Source of the DNA: Xenopus tropicalis
Lineage: Eukaryota; Chordata; Amphibia; Anura; Pipidae
Direction of reading: 5' to 3'
DNA length: 64,000 nucleotides
Assembly: GCF_000004195.4 (NCBI RefSeq)
Contig: NC_030681.2
Span: 2,654,723-2,718,722 of the forward strand
Below, piece by piece: positions 34,748 through 45,900 of the stretch (positions are counted from its first letter, which is position 1; the number at the start of each line of letters is the position of its first letter). The notes beneath the pieces were generated by a model. The model made no database searches and was not told where the DNA came from. It saw only the letters and a program-made list of their open reading frames with translations. The translations under genes were made by a program, and so were the position numbers.

Positions 34748-35345
34748 CTGCCCCCTACTCACAACTTACCCACCCCACTGCCCCCTACTCGCAACTTACC
34801 CACCCCACTGCCCCCTACTCGCAACTTACCCACCCCACTGCCCCCTACTCGCAACTTACCCACCCCACTGCCCCCTACTCGCAACTTACCCACCCCACTG
34901 CCCCCTACTCGCAACTTACCCACCCCACTGCCCCCTACTCGCAACTTACCCACCCCACTGCCCCCTACTCGCAACTTACCCACCCCACTGGCCCCTACTC
35001 GCAACTTACCCACCCCACTGGCCCCTACTCGCAACTTACCCACCCCACTGGCCCCTACTCGCAACTTACCCACCCCACTGCCCCCTACTCGCAACTTACC
35101 CACCCCACTGCCCCCTACTCGCAACTTACCCACCCCACTGCCCCCTACTCGCAACTTACCCACCCCACTGGCCCCTACTCGCAACTTACCCACCCCACTG
35201 CCCCCTACTCGCAACTTACCCACTCCACTGCCCCCTACTCGCAACTTACCCACCCCACTGCCCCATACTTGCAACTTACCCACCCCACTGCCTCCTACTC
35301 ACAACTTACCCACCCCACTGCACCCTACCCACTACCCACAACTTA
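34748..35345. repeat. Minisatellite, 30-bp unit, first array
   Basis: About 19 copies of ctactcgcaacttacccacc, with degenerate copies trailing to about 35,480. The same unit, with acctaccc in place of acttaccc, forms another array at 36,560-37,445. Confidence 0.97.
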
Positions 35346-35480
35346 CCCAACCCACTGCCCCCTACTCACACCCTACCTACCCCACTGCTCCCTGCACATA
35401 ACTTACCTACCCCGCCGCCTCCTACTCACAACTTACCCTCCCCATAGGGTCCAACTTACCCCTTCCTGCAACCTACCCAC

Positions 35481-35924
35481 TAGGCAGCACCCTACTCACT
35501 ATCACCCAAAAAGTATAAACCCAGTGGAAATGGGGAATGAATGGATCTTGGAATATTGCACTCTTTCATTCTTTTGGTGAACTTTCCCTTTAAATGATTT
35601 GGGACAAAAAGTTCTATTGGGGGAGGGTAAGAGACCTCCTAGGGGTTCAAAGCAAAATGTCTCCCCTGTTACATGAGAGCAGCACAAGGGGTACCGTGTA
35701 TGTGGGTCCCTGTCTCGGCCCAGACTGGGTGTTTATGGCTCATTCATTTACTCTATAAATCTGCCTGGGGGTCTCGGCCTATTAGCTGCCCCCCCAGTCA
35801 GAACATCTGACGCTCTCCCCAGTCTGTAACTGTCAGTATTTATGTTCCCTACTGTCACAGAACCATTACAGGCCCCACCCACTGCTACTGCCTGGCACCT
35901 CTGCCCAATCTGCCTGAGCAACGG
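35481..35924. other. Single-copy sequence, no gene recognised
   Basis: Contains ggtgaactttccctttaaat near 35,576, resembling a fragment of a dispersed Xenopus repeat. Nothing else is evident. Confidence 0.4.
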
Positions 35925-36310
35925 GCAACGATTGCAAGCTCTGCGCTACAGCCATAATGATTGCAAGCTCTGCGCTACAGCCATAATGATTGCAAGCTCT
36001 GCGCTACAGCCGTAATGATTGCAAGCTCTGCGCTACAGCCGTAATGATTGCAAGCTCTGCGATACAGCCATAATGATTGCAAGCTCTGCGCTACAGCCGT
36101 AATGATTGCAAGCTCTGCGCTACAGCCGTAATGATTGCAAGCTCTGCGCTACAGCCGTAATGATTGCAAGCTCTGCGCTACAGCCATAATGATTGCAAGC
36201 TCTGCGCTACAGCCATAATGATTGCAAGCTCTGCGCTACAGCCATAATGATTGCAAGCTCTGCGCTACAGCCATAATGATTGCAAGCTCTGCGCTACAGC
36301 CGTAATGATT
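35925..36310. repeat. Minisatellite, 29-bp unit
   Basis: About 13 copies of attgcaagctctgcgctaca, followed by gccataatg or gccgtaatg. Confidence 0.97.
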
Positions 36311-36420
36311 GCTGATGACCCCCCCCCCTTGTACTTGACTTAATCTATAACAACACAATAAGAAAAAGGTGAATAGGTTAGTAATGTGCAGAAGAGCTAG
36401 CAATTCCCTCACCTGTCACA

Positions 36421-36499
36421 GCAGCGCCCTCTTGTGGTGGCAACTGATTACTATTCTCTCATTCGCTTTGAATTCTGTGAGCAGAGCCCCCTCTAGTGG
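36421..36499 (-). promoter_or_regulatory. Pair of CTCF-like motifs
   Basis: Read on the - strand, CCACAAGAGGGCGCTGC (36,421-36,437) and CCACTAGAGGGGGC (36,486-36,499) both fit the CTCF core. They lie 50 bases apart in the same orientation, in single-copy sequence between two arrays. Motif evidence only. Confidence 0.35.
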
Positions 36500-36559
36500 C
36501 AGAGCTGAAACATAATAAGAACCAGAACCAATGGAGTTAGGTTCCGTTGCTATTGGGTC

Positions 36560-37445
36560 GGCCTCCTACTCGCAACCTACCCACCCCACTGCTCCCTACT
36601 CACAACCTACCCACCCCACTGCCCCCTACTCGCAACCTACCCACCCCACTGCCCCCTACTCGCAACCTACCCACCCCACTGCCCCCTACTCACAACCTAC
36701 CCACCCCACTGCCCCCTACTCGCAACCTACCCACCCCACTGCCCCCTACTCGCAACCTACCCACCCCACTGCCCCCTACTCGCAACCTACCCACCCCACT
36801 GCCCCCTACTCGCAACCTACCCACCCCACTGGCCCCTACTCGCAACCTACCCACCCCACTGCCCCCTACTCGCAACCTACCCACCCCACTGCCCCCTACT
36901 CGCAACCTACCCACCCCACTGCCCCCTACTCGCAACCTACCCACCCCACTGGCCCCTACTCGCAACCTACCCACCCCACTGCCCCCTACTCGCAACCTAC
37001 CCACCCCACTGCCCCCTACTCGCAACCTACCCACCCCACTGCCCCCTACTCGCAACCTACCCACCCCACTGCCCCCTACTCGCAACCAACGCACTCCACT
37101 GCCCCCTACTCACAACCTACGCACTCCACTGCCCCCTACTCACAACTTACCCACCCCACTGCCCCTACTCACAACCTACGCACCCCACTGCCCCCTACTC
37201 ACAAACTACCCACCCCACTGCCCCCTACTCACAAACTACCCACCCCACTGCCCCCTACTCACAACCTACGCACCCCACTGCCCCCTACTCACAAACTACC
37301 CACCCCACTGCCCCCTACTCACAACTTACCAACCCCACTGCCCCCTACTCACAACCCACCCCACTGCCCCCTACTCACAACCTATCCACCCCACTGCCCC
37401 CTACTCTCAACCTACCCACCCCACTACCCCCTACTCACTTCTGTC
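36560..37445. repeat. Minisatellite, 30-bp unit, second array
   Basis: About 29 copies of ctactcgcaacctacccacc. The array ends about 10 bases before the acceptor of the candidate exon at 37,455. Confidence 0.97.
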
Positions 37446-37454
37446 TACTTGTAG

Positions 37455-37634
37455 CTGCAGGAACCCCCAGACGGGTACAATGTTTGGGCATTTGGGCACA
37501 GCCAGACTTTCCTTATGAGCACAAGTTGGCACTTCTGTTGGCACTTCCCTCACTCACTATGGAGTCTGCTGCTTCTCTTTGTGTCTGTGACCTCCTGTAA
37601 CTCCCTGGACACTCCCTGCGCCCCCCTACTGAGG
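37455..37634 (+). other. Candidate upstream exon of dlk2, in frame
   Basis: A pyrimidine-rich acceptor (ctgtctacttgtag, ending 37,454) and a strong donor (gtgagt at 37,635) bracket 180 bases. The exon is open for all 60 codons and its phase-0 end joins the phase of the 12 bases preceding the dlk2 ATG. It includes an ATG (37,515) with a weak context, then a hydrophobic stretch SLWSLLLLFVSVTSC. It may be a 5' untranslated exon, an alternative N-terminus, or a chance match. Confidence 0.35.
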
Positions 37635-37799
37635 GTGAGTCTGCAAGGCTTGGTGGGGGGTTTCTATGGGAGGGACAGTGGGTAACTCAGGGGATAAGCT
37701 GGGGTGCAGCAACTGTATGTGGGGGGCAAGTGTGGGCGGGGTATAGGGAGTGCTGCGAGTCAGTGATTGGTCAGGCTGGGGTTTGATTGGGGGTATAGG

Positions 37800-39765
37800 G
37801 GAGCATAGGTCACAGTGAGGGGCACACCAGTTGTACAGGGAGAGTAGAGATTGGGGTGTAGGGGAGCGCAGGGCACAGTGAGGGGCACACCAGTTGTACT
37901 GGGAGAGTAGAGATTGGGGTGTAGGGGAGCGCAGGGCACAGTGAGGGGCACACCAGTTGTACTGGGAGAGTAGAGATTGGGGTGTAGGGGAGCGTAGGGC
38001 ACAGTGAGGGGCACACCAGTTGTACAGGGAGAGTAGAGATTGGGGTGTAGGGGAGCGCAGGGCACAGTGAGGGGCACACCAGTTGTACTGGGAGAGTAGA
38101 GATTGGGGTGTAGGGGAGTGTAGGGCACAGTGAGGGGCACACCAGTTGTACTGGGAGAGTAGAGATTGGGGTGTAGGGGAGCGCAGGGCACAGTGAGGGG
38201 CACACCAGTTGTACTGGGAGAGTAGAGATTGGGGTGTAGGGGAGCGTAGGGCACAGTGAGGGGCACACCAGTTGTACTGGGAGAGTAGAGATTGGGGTGT
38301 AGGGGAGCGTAGGGCACAGTGAGGGGCACACCAGTTGTACTGGGAGAGTAGAGATTGGGGTGTAGGGGAGCGTAGGGCACAGTGAGGGGCAAACCAGTTG
38401 TACTGGGAGAGTAGAGATTGGGGTGTAGAGGAGCGCAGGGCACAGTGAGGGGCACACCAGTTGTACTGGGAGAGTAGAGATTGGGGTGTAGGGGAGCGTA
38501 GGGCACAGTGAGGGGCACACCAGTTGTACTGGGAGAGTAGAGATTGGGGTGTAGGGGAGTGTAGGGCACAGTGAGGGGCACACCAGTTGTACTGGGAGAG
38601 TAGAGATTGGGGTGTAGGGGAGCGTAGGGCACAGTGAGGGGCACACCAGTTGTACTGGGAGAGTAGAGATTGGGGTGTAGGGGAGTGTAGGGCACAGTGA
38701 GGGGCACACCAGTTGTACTGGGAGAGTAGAGATTGGGGTGTAGGGGAGTGTAGGGCACAGTGAGGGGCACACCAGTTGTACTGGGAGAGTAGAGATTGGG
38801 GTGTAGGGGAGCGTAGGGCACAGTGAGGGGCACACCAGTTGTACTGGGAGAGTAGAGATTGGGGTGTAGGGGAGTGTAGGGCACAGTGAGGGGCACACCA
38901 GTTGTACTGGGAGAGTAGAGATTGGGGTGTAGGGGAGTGTAGGGCACAGTGAGGGGCACACCAGTTGTACTGGGAGTAGAGATTGGGGTGTAGGGGAGCG
39001 CAGGGCACAGAGAGGGGCACACCAGTTGTACTGGGAGAGTAGAGATTGGGGTGTAGGGGAGTGTAGGGCACAGTGAGGGGCACACCAGTTGTACTGGGAG
39101 AGTAGAGATTGGGGTGTAGGGGAGTGTAGGGCACAGTGAGGGGCACACCAGTTGTACTGGGAGTAGAGATTGGGGTGTAGGGGAGCGCAGGGCACAGAGA
39201 GGGGCACACCAGTTGTACTGGGAGAGTAGAGATTGGGGTGTAGGGGAGTGTAGGGCACAGAGAGGGGCACACCAGTTGTACTGGGAGAGTAGAGATTGGG
39301 GTGTAGGGGAGTGTAGGGCACAGTGAGGGGCACACCAGTTGTACTGGGAGAGTAGAGATTGGGGTGTAGGGGAGTGTAGGGCACAGTGAGGGGCACACCA
39401 GTTGTACTGGGAGAGTAGAGATTGGGGTGTAGGGGAGCGCAGGGCACAGAGAGGGGCACACCAGTTGTACTGGGAGAGTAGAGATTGGGGTGTAGGGGAG
39501 TGTAGGGCACAGAGAGGGGCACACCAGTTGTACTGGGAGAGTAGAGATTGGGGTGTAGGGGAGTGTAGGGCACAGTGAGGGGCACACCAGTTGTACTGGG
39601 AGAGTAGAGATTGGGGTGTAGGGGAGTGTAGGGCACAGTGAGGGGCACACCAGTTGTACTGGGAGTAGAGATTGGGGTGTAGGGGAGCGCAGGGCACAGA
39701 GAGGGGCACACCAGTTGTACTGGGAGAGTAGGGATTGGGGTGTAGGGGAGCGTAGAGCACAGTGG
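37800..39765. repeat. Minisatellite, 63-bp unit
   Basis: About 31 copies of gagattggggtgtaggggag with gcacaccagttgtactggga. It ends 69 bases before the first dlk2 coding exon. Long - strand frames (up to 798 codons) crossing it and the dlk2 exon are by-products of a 21-codon stop-free unit. Confidence 0.97.
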
Positions 39766-39833
39766 GGAGCTGAGTGGTGCTGCTGGGAGAGGGTTCTGGG
39801 CCCGGTACTGACCCGCACTGTCTCTGCCCACAG

Positions 39834-39918
39834 ACTCTGCTGACCATGCTCTGCTGGTTCCGGCTCCTGCTCCCTGCCGTGTCTTTGCTTCTGGCTCTGC
39901 ATTGGGTTTCTGCGCAAG
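39834..39918 (+). other. dlk2: dlk2 exon with start codon and signal peptide
   Basis: Acceptor tctgcccacag precedes 39,834; donor GTAAGA follows 39,918. Twelve bases precede the ATG at 39,846. It encodes MLCWFRLLLPAVSLLLAL and the rest of a signal peptide up to about Ala-23/Gln-24. It ends in phase 1. Confidence 0.93.
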
Positions 39919-42900
39919 GTAAGAACAGCGCCAGCGCCCCCCCCAACCCTACAATAATCTGCCCAGCTCTGCTCTGGAACCCCACAATATACATGCCTGG
40001 TACCGGCTGCTCCAGAACCCACAGTCTGCTCCTTCCTACAAAATAGTCAACTATTTGCTCTCAGTCTGGAGTCAGAACTCGCAGTACAATCCTTGTGTAA
40101 AGGTTTCCTATGGGGAAAAGAACAAAATACAGTCACTGTGCAGTTCCACATTCTGACACACGTGGTTGGCAGGGCTACTGACCCTACACCCAACCAGACA
40201 GCCCAAAATGCCAAAAAAATCATTTAAAGGTAAACTTAACATTTACCACGGGCGATTGGCTCTCTTGTTTGGAAAGAAACACAACTTTAATGGGAATGTT
40301 CTCTTGCAGCCGACGAGTGCAGTGAGCGCTGTGATCTCTATCACGGACACTGTGACCAGGACAGAATGTGCAGGTAGGTGCCTGTCTTTATGGGGCCTGG
40401 GCCCTGAACACAGAGGGGCCCCGCAGAGCAACAGGATGGAGACAGTAGGGCAAGATGGAGACAGTAGGGCAAGATGGAGACAGTAGGGCAAGATGGAGAC
40501 AGTAGGGTAAGATGGAGACAGTAGGGCAAGATGGAGACAGTAGGGCAAGATGGAGACAGTAGGGCAAGATGGAGACAGTAGGGCAAGACGGGGACAGTAG
40601 GGCAAGACGGGGACAGTAGGGCAAGACGGAGACAGAAGGGCAAGACGGGGACAGTAGGGCAAGACGGGGACAGTAGGGCAAGACGGAGACAGTAGGGCAA
40701 GACGGAGACAGTAGGGCAAGACGGAGACAGTAGGGCAAGACGGAGACAGTAGGGCAAGACGGAGACAGTAGGGCAAGACGGAGACAGTAGGGCAAGACGG
40801 AGACAGTAGGGCAAGACGGAGACAGTAGGGCAAGACGGAGACAGTAGGGCAAGACGGAGACAGTAGGGCAAGACGGAGACAGTAGGGCAAGACGGAGACA
40901 GTAGGGCAAGACGGAGACAGTAGGGCAAGACGGAGACAGTAGGGCAAGATAAAGACAGTAGGGCAAGATAAAGACAGTAGGGCAAGATGGAGAGAGTAGA
41001 AAAAAATGGAGACAGTAGGGCAAGACGGAGACAGTAGGGCAAGACGGAGACAGTAGGGCAAGACGGAGACAGTAGGGCAAGACGGAGACAGTAGGGCAAG
41101 ACGGAGACAGTAGGGCAAGACGGAGACAGTAGGCCAAGACGGAGACAGTAGGCCAAGACGGAGACAGTAGGCCAAGACGGAGACAGTAGGCCAAGACGGA
41201 GACAGTAGGCCAAGACGGAGACAGTAGGGCAAGACGGAGACAGTTGGGCAAGACGGAGACAGTTGGGCAAGACGGAGACAGTTGGGCAAGACGGAGACAG
41301 TTGGGCAAGACGGAGACAGTTGGGCAAGACGGAGACAGTTGGGCAAGACGGAGACAGTTGGGCAAGACGGAGACAGTTGGGCAAGACGGAGACAGTTGGG
41401 CAAGACGGAGACAGTAGGGCAAGACGGAGACAGTAGGGCAAGACGGAGACAGTAGGGCAAGACGGAGACAGTAGGGCAAGACAGAGACAGTAGGGCAAGA
41501 CAGAGACAGTAGGGCAAGACGGAGACAGTAGGGCAAGATGGAGACAGTAGAACAAAATGGAGACAGTAGGGCAAGGTGGAGATAGTAGGACAAGATGAAG
41601 ACAGTAGGACAAGATGGAGACAGTAGGGCAAGATGGAGACAGTAGAACAAAATGGAGACAGTAGGGCAAAAGGGTAACAGAAGTGTAAGATGAGTACAAG
41701 AGGGTAAGATGGTGATGGATGGTTGTTTGGATTCACTAGAAGTTGTAGGACAACAAATATAGTAGGGCAATAGTTTGGGCAGTGATCCTTTAAAAATGAT
41801 TGGACCCCACTTTGTGAGTTTCAGGGGGGCGCGGTGTTTGAGGTGCACCCCCATGAGACCCCCTGGGCTGATATTCTCTGTTCTTGCTTGGCAGGTGTGA
41901 CCCTGGCTGGGACGGGGAGTTCTGCGAGGACTGTGTGAGGATGCCAGGCTGTGCCCATGGATCATGCCACCAACCCTGGCAATGTATGTGCCACAACGGC
42001 TGGGCTGGCAAGTTCTGTGATAAAGGTTGGTCCAGCACGTTGCTGCTCACTTTAACAATCAGCAGTAGCCACTCCAACATTGCCCAATCACCACTACTTG
42101 CACTAGGCCCATTACCAATCTCCCCCAATCCATCCCAGTTGGGGTTCGGAGCCAAGAGCCCCACTGACCCGCTCGCTATCAATACAATGGCCAGTTATCC
42201 GTCTATAGGAAATAACTGACTTGTACGTACATGTTAGTTTCCCTTTAATAGAGGGGCTGATACGTGAAATCATTGTTTTTCCCAGTAAAACACATTAAAG
42301 GCTGAAGCGGTTGAGACTTGCCGGCAGCTGGGACCTCTCAGCATTACTGCCCCCCCATGAGGGGCACTGGGCTGGTCCCAATGCTTCTTAATCCCTTAAT
42401 AGCTTCAGCCTGCAGGGACCCGCCCGCTCTAACTGGGGGCACAGAAAATCCATATCCCATCAGCCCCTGTCTTTGGGTATTAGCCCTCGCCATTGTTCTG
42501 CTTGCCCTCCCACCTACAGCGGAACCGCACACTCATTCCATGGGGGGAAATGATTTGGCAACTGGGTGTTAAAGAGAGAGACAAGGGGACACCTGACTCA
42601 GGGTGGGGGGTGCCTATAACTCACCCCAATAACAGGCCCCCCATGCCAGACCCAATGTAAGATCCCTATAGCCATTACATTAGGACAAGATGGAGACAGT
42701 AGGGCAAGATGGGGACAGTAGGACAAGATGGGGACAGTAGGGCAAGATGGAGACAGTAGGGCAAGATGGAGACAGTAGGGCAAGATGGAGACAGTAGGGC
42801 AAGATGGAGACAGTAGGGCAAGATGGAGACAGTAGGGCAAGATGGAGACAGTAGGGCAAGATGGGGACAGTTGGGCAAGATGGGGACAGTTGGGCAAGAT

Positions 42901-45900
42901 GGAGACAGTTGGGCAAGATGGAGACAGTTGGGCAAGATGGAGACAGCAGGGCAAGATAGAGACAGCAGGGCAAGATAGAGACAGCAGGGCAAGATAGAGA
43001 CAGCAGGGCAAGATGGGGACAGCAGGGCAAGATGAAGACAGTAAGGCAAGATGCTGGGAAATGATTTGGCAACTTGGGGTTAAAGAGAGCGACAAGGGGA
43101 CACCTGACTCAGGGTGGGGGGTGCCTATAACTCACCCCAATAACAGACACCCCATGCCAGACCCAATGTACCAATGTAATCCCTATAGCCGTGTGTTTCC
43201 CTACAGACCTGCACTTGTGCAACCATTCGGACCCCTGCCAGAACCAGGGCGAGTGCCTCATCGACCACGACGGGGAATTTTCCTGTATCTGCCCAGAGCC
43301 TTTCTATGGCAGGACCTGTGAGCTGAAGAGGGGGCCGTGCGAGAAAGCAGGGTGAGAAGGGGCTGCAAAAGAACCGGGGGGGGGGGCTCTGGGGAGGGGA
43401 CACTGTGAGGGATGGAACAGCAAGGGGGCGCTGTTGCTTTAGAGGTCGGGCAATGGGTGGGCACCAAGGAGGAGACCCCTGGGACATAACCAGTAGCAGG
43501 AAACTATCAATTACATTTGAGATATATGCAATAAAGTGGGAAAGTTTCCCAAGTGGCACTTTTGCATTGGTTGCCTGGCATCACCTGATGAGCCTCTCAG
43601 TAATAGGGCAACACTCTTCCATTGGGTGCCTGGCATCACCTGATGAGCCTCTCAGTAGTAATAGGTCAACACTCTTCCATTGGGTGCCTGGAGTCACCTG
43701 ATTAGCCTCTCAGTAGTAATAGGGCAACACTCTTCTATTGGGTGCCTGGCGTCACCTGATGAGCCTCTCTGTAATTAGGGCAACATTCTTCCATTGGTTG
43801 TCTTGAGTCACCTGATGAGCCTCTCTGTAATTAGGGCAACATTCTTCCATTGGTTGTCTTGAGTCACCTGATGAGCCTCTCAGTAATTAGGGAAACACTC
43901 TTCTATTGGGTGCCTGGAGTCACCTGATGAGCCTCTCAGTAATAGAGCAACACTTTTCTATTGGGTGCCTGATGTCACCTGATGAGCCTCTCAGTAATAG
44001 AGCAGCACTCTTCTATTGGGTGCCTGGAGTCACCTGATGAGCCGCTTATTAATAGGGCAACACTCTTCTATTGGGTGCCTGGAGTCACCTGATGAGCCTC
44101 TCTGTAATTAGGGCAACACTATTCTATTGGGTGCCCGGAGTCACCTGATGAGCCTCTCAGTAATAGAGCAACACTCTTCTATTGGGTGCCTGGAGTCACC
44201 TGATGAGCCTCTCAGTAATAGAGCAACACTCTTCTATTGGGTGCCTGGACTCACCTGATGAGCCTCTCAGTAATAGAGCAACACTCTTCTATTGGGTGCC
44301 TGGAGTCACCTGATGAGCCTCTCAGTAATAGAGCAAAACTCTTCTATTGGGTGCCTGGAGTCACCTGATGAGCCTCTCTGTAATTAGGGCAACACTATTC
44401 TATTGGGTGCCTGGAGTCACCTGATGAGCCTCTCTGTAATTAGGGCAACACTATTCTATTGGGTGCCTGGAGTTACCTGATGAGCCTCTCTGTAATTAGG
44501 GCAACATTCTTCCATTGGTTGTCTTGAGTCACCTGATGAGCCTCTCAGTAATTAGGGAAACACTCTTCCATTGGTTGTCTTGAGTCACCTGATGAGCCTC
44601 TCATTAATTAGGGAAACACTCTTCCATTGCGTGCCTGGAGTCACCTGATGAGCCTCTCATTAATTAGGGAAACACTCTTCCATTGCGTGCCTGGAGTCAC
44701 CTGATGAGCCTCTCAGTAATAGGGCAACACTCTTCCATTGGGTGCCTGGAGTCACCTGATGAGCTTGTTAGTAATTAGGGCAGGATAGCCTGGACTGGGA
44801 TTCAAAATGGGCCCTGGGGCATTCCCAGTACACAGAGGCTCAAACAGCTTCCCCCCCAGCAGCACAATAAATAGTGAGTGTCTATGGCACCTTACAGTAG
44901 CCCCTCTGGCATTTGGCAGGACCCACAGATTCCCAGTCCGAGGCTGGTCATGATGTCCTTTTGGGTAGAGTATTGAAGGGCCCACACAGAGAGGGATGCC
45001 TGGGGGTGCTCTGCCCTGGGGAGACTCTGGGTGGATGAGATGCTCGGCTGTCAGTTTCTGTAGTAGGTAAAAGCCCTAGCTAGTCTGGCGGTGTGTCTAT
45101 GTGCGGGCAATAGTGACCAAACCCTATTGCTGTGTGAGGCTCCAGTTTTATTGTTACTGTTTATTCCTTATCTTTCTATTCAGCCCCTCCCCTATTCATA
45201 TACACGCCTCTCATTCTAACCACTCCTACTGATCATTATGAGGTGCATCTAGGCACTGTGATTGGTTAGGAGCCAGAACTTTGGTTAAGGAGAAGGAAGC
45301 CACAAGTAGGAAGATATCCCAATATATCCCCCATTGTTGGAGACTGTAGGCTGCTGCTTCCATGTAGTTGGCCCCTTGGGCATGAGAAGCCAGGGGGTAT
45401 ATTGTGGGTATTGATGTATGGGCCGCGGGTTAGGCCGATCTTGGCACATCTGCGAGCCGCGAGCAGGTTCGGGTTGAGCTCTTGTGCCTGCTCTCCCCTC
45501 CAGCGACTTTACACTTCCGGCCCCCTGATCTATAAGTGCTGGGCCCTGCCCCTTTTGTGACATCATCCGTGGGCCAGTCAGGCGCGGGTCTATAAATAGA
45601 GGGGGCTAGTTGGGTAAGGTAGGGTTCAGACTGGGAAAGGGTGGGTTAGGGTTGAGTTTTAGTCGATCCGCACATCACTAATTGTCAGGTACAGGGGACG
45701 CCAGGCCAAGCTCGCCTATTCATTGGGGAATACTGTCGGGTACAGGGGACGCCGGGCCGAGCTCGCCTATTCATTGGGGTATATTGTCGGGTACAGGGGA
45801 CGCCGGGCCGAGCTCGCCTATTCATTGGGGTATATTGTCGGGTACAGGGGACGCCGGGCCGAGCTCGCCTATTCATTGGGGAATACTGTCGGGTACAGGG

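Noticed and set aside
37626..40022. 798-codon - strand frame overlapping the first dlk2 coding exon
   Set aside because: It is the reverse reading of a 63-bp array and runs into dlk2 antisense; dlk2 is supported by domains and splice phases.
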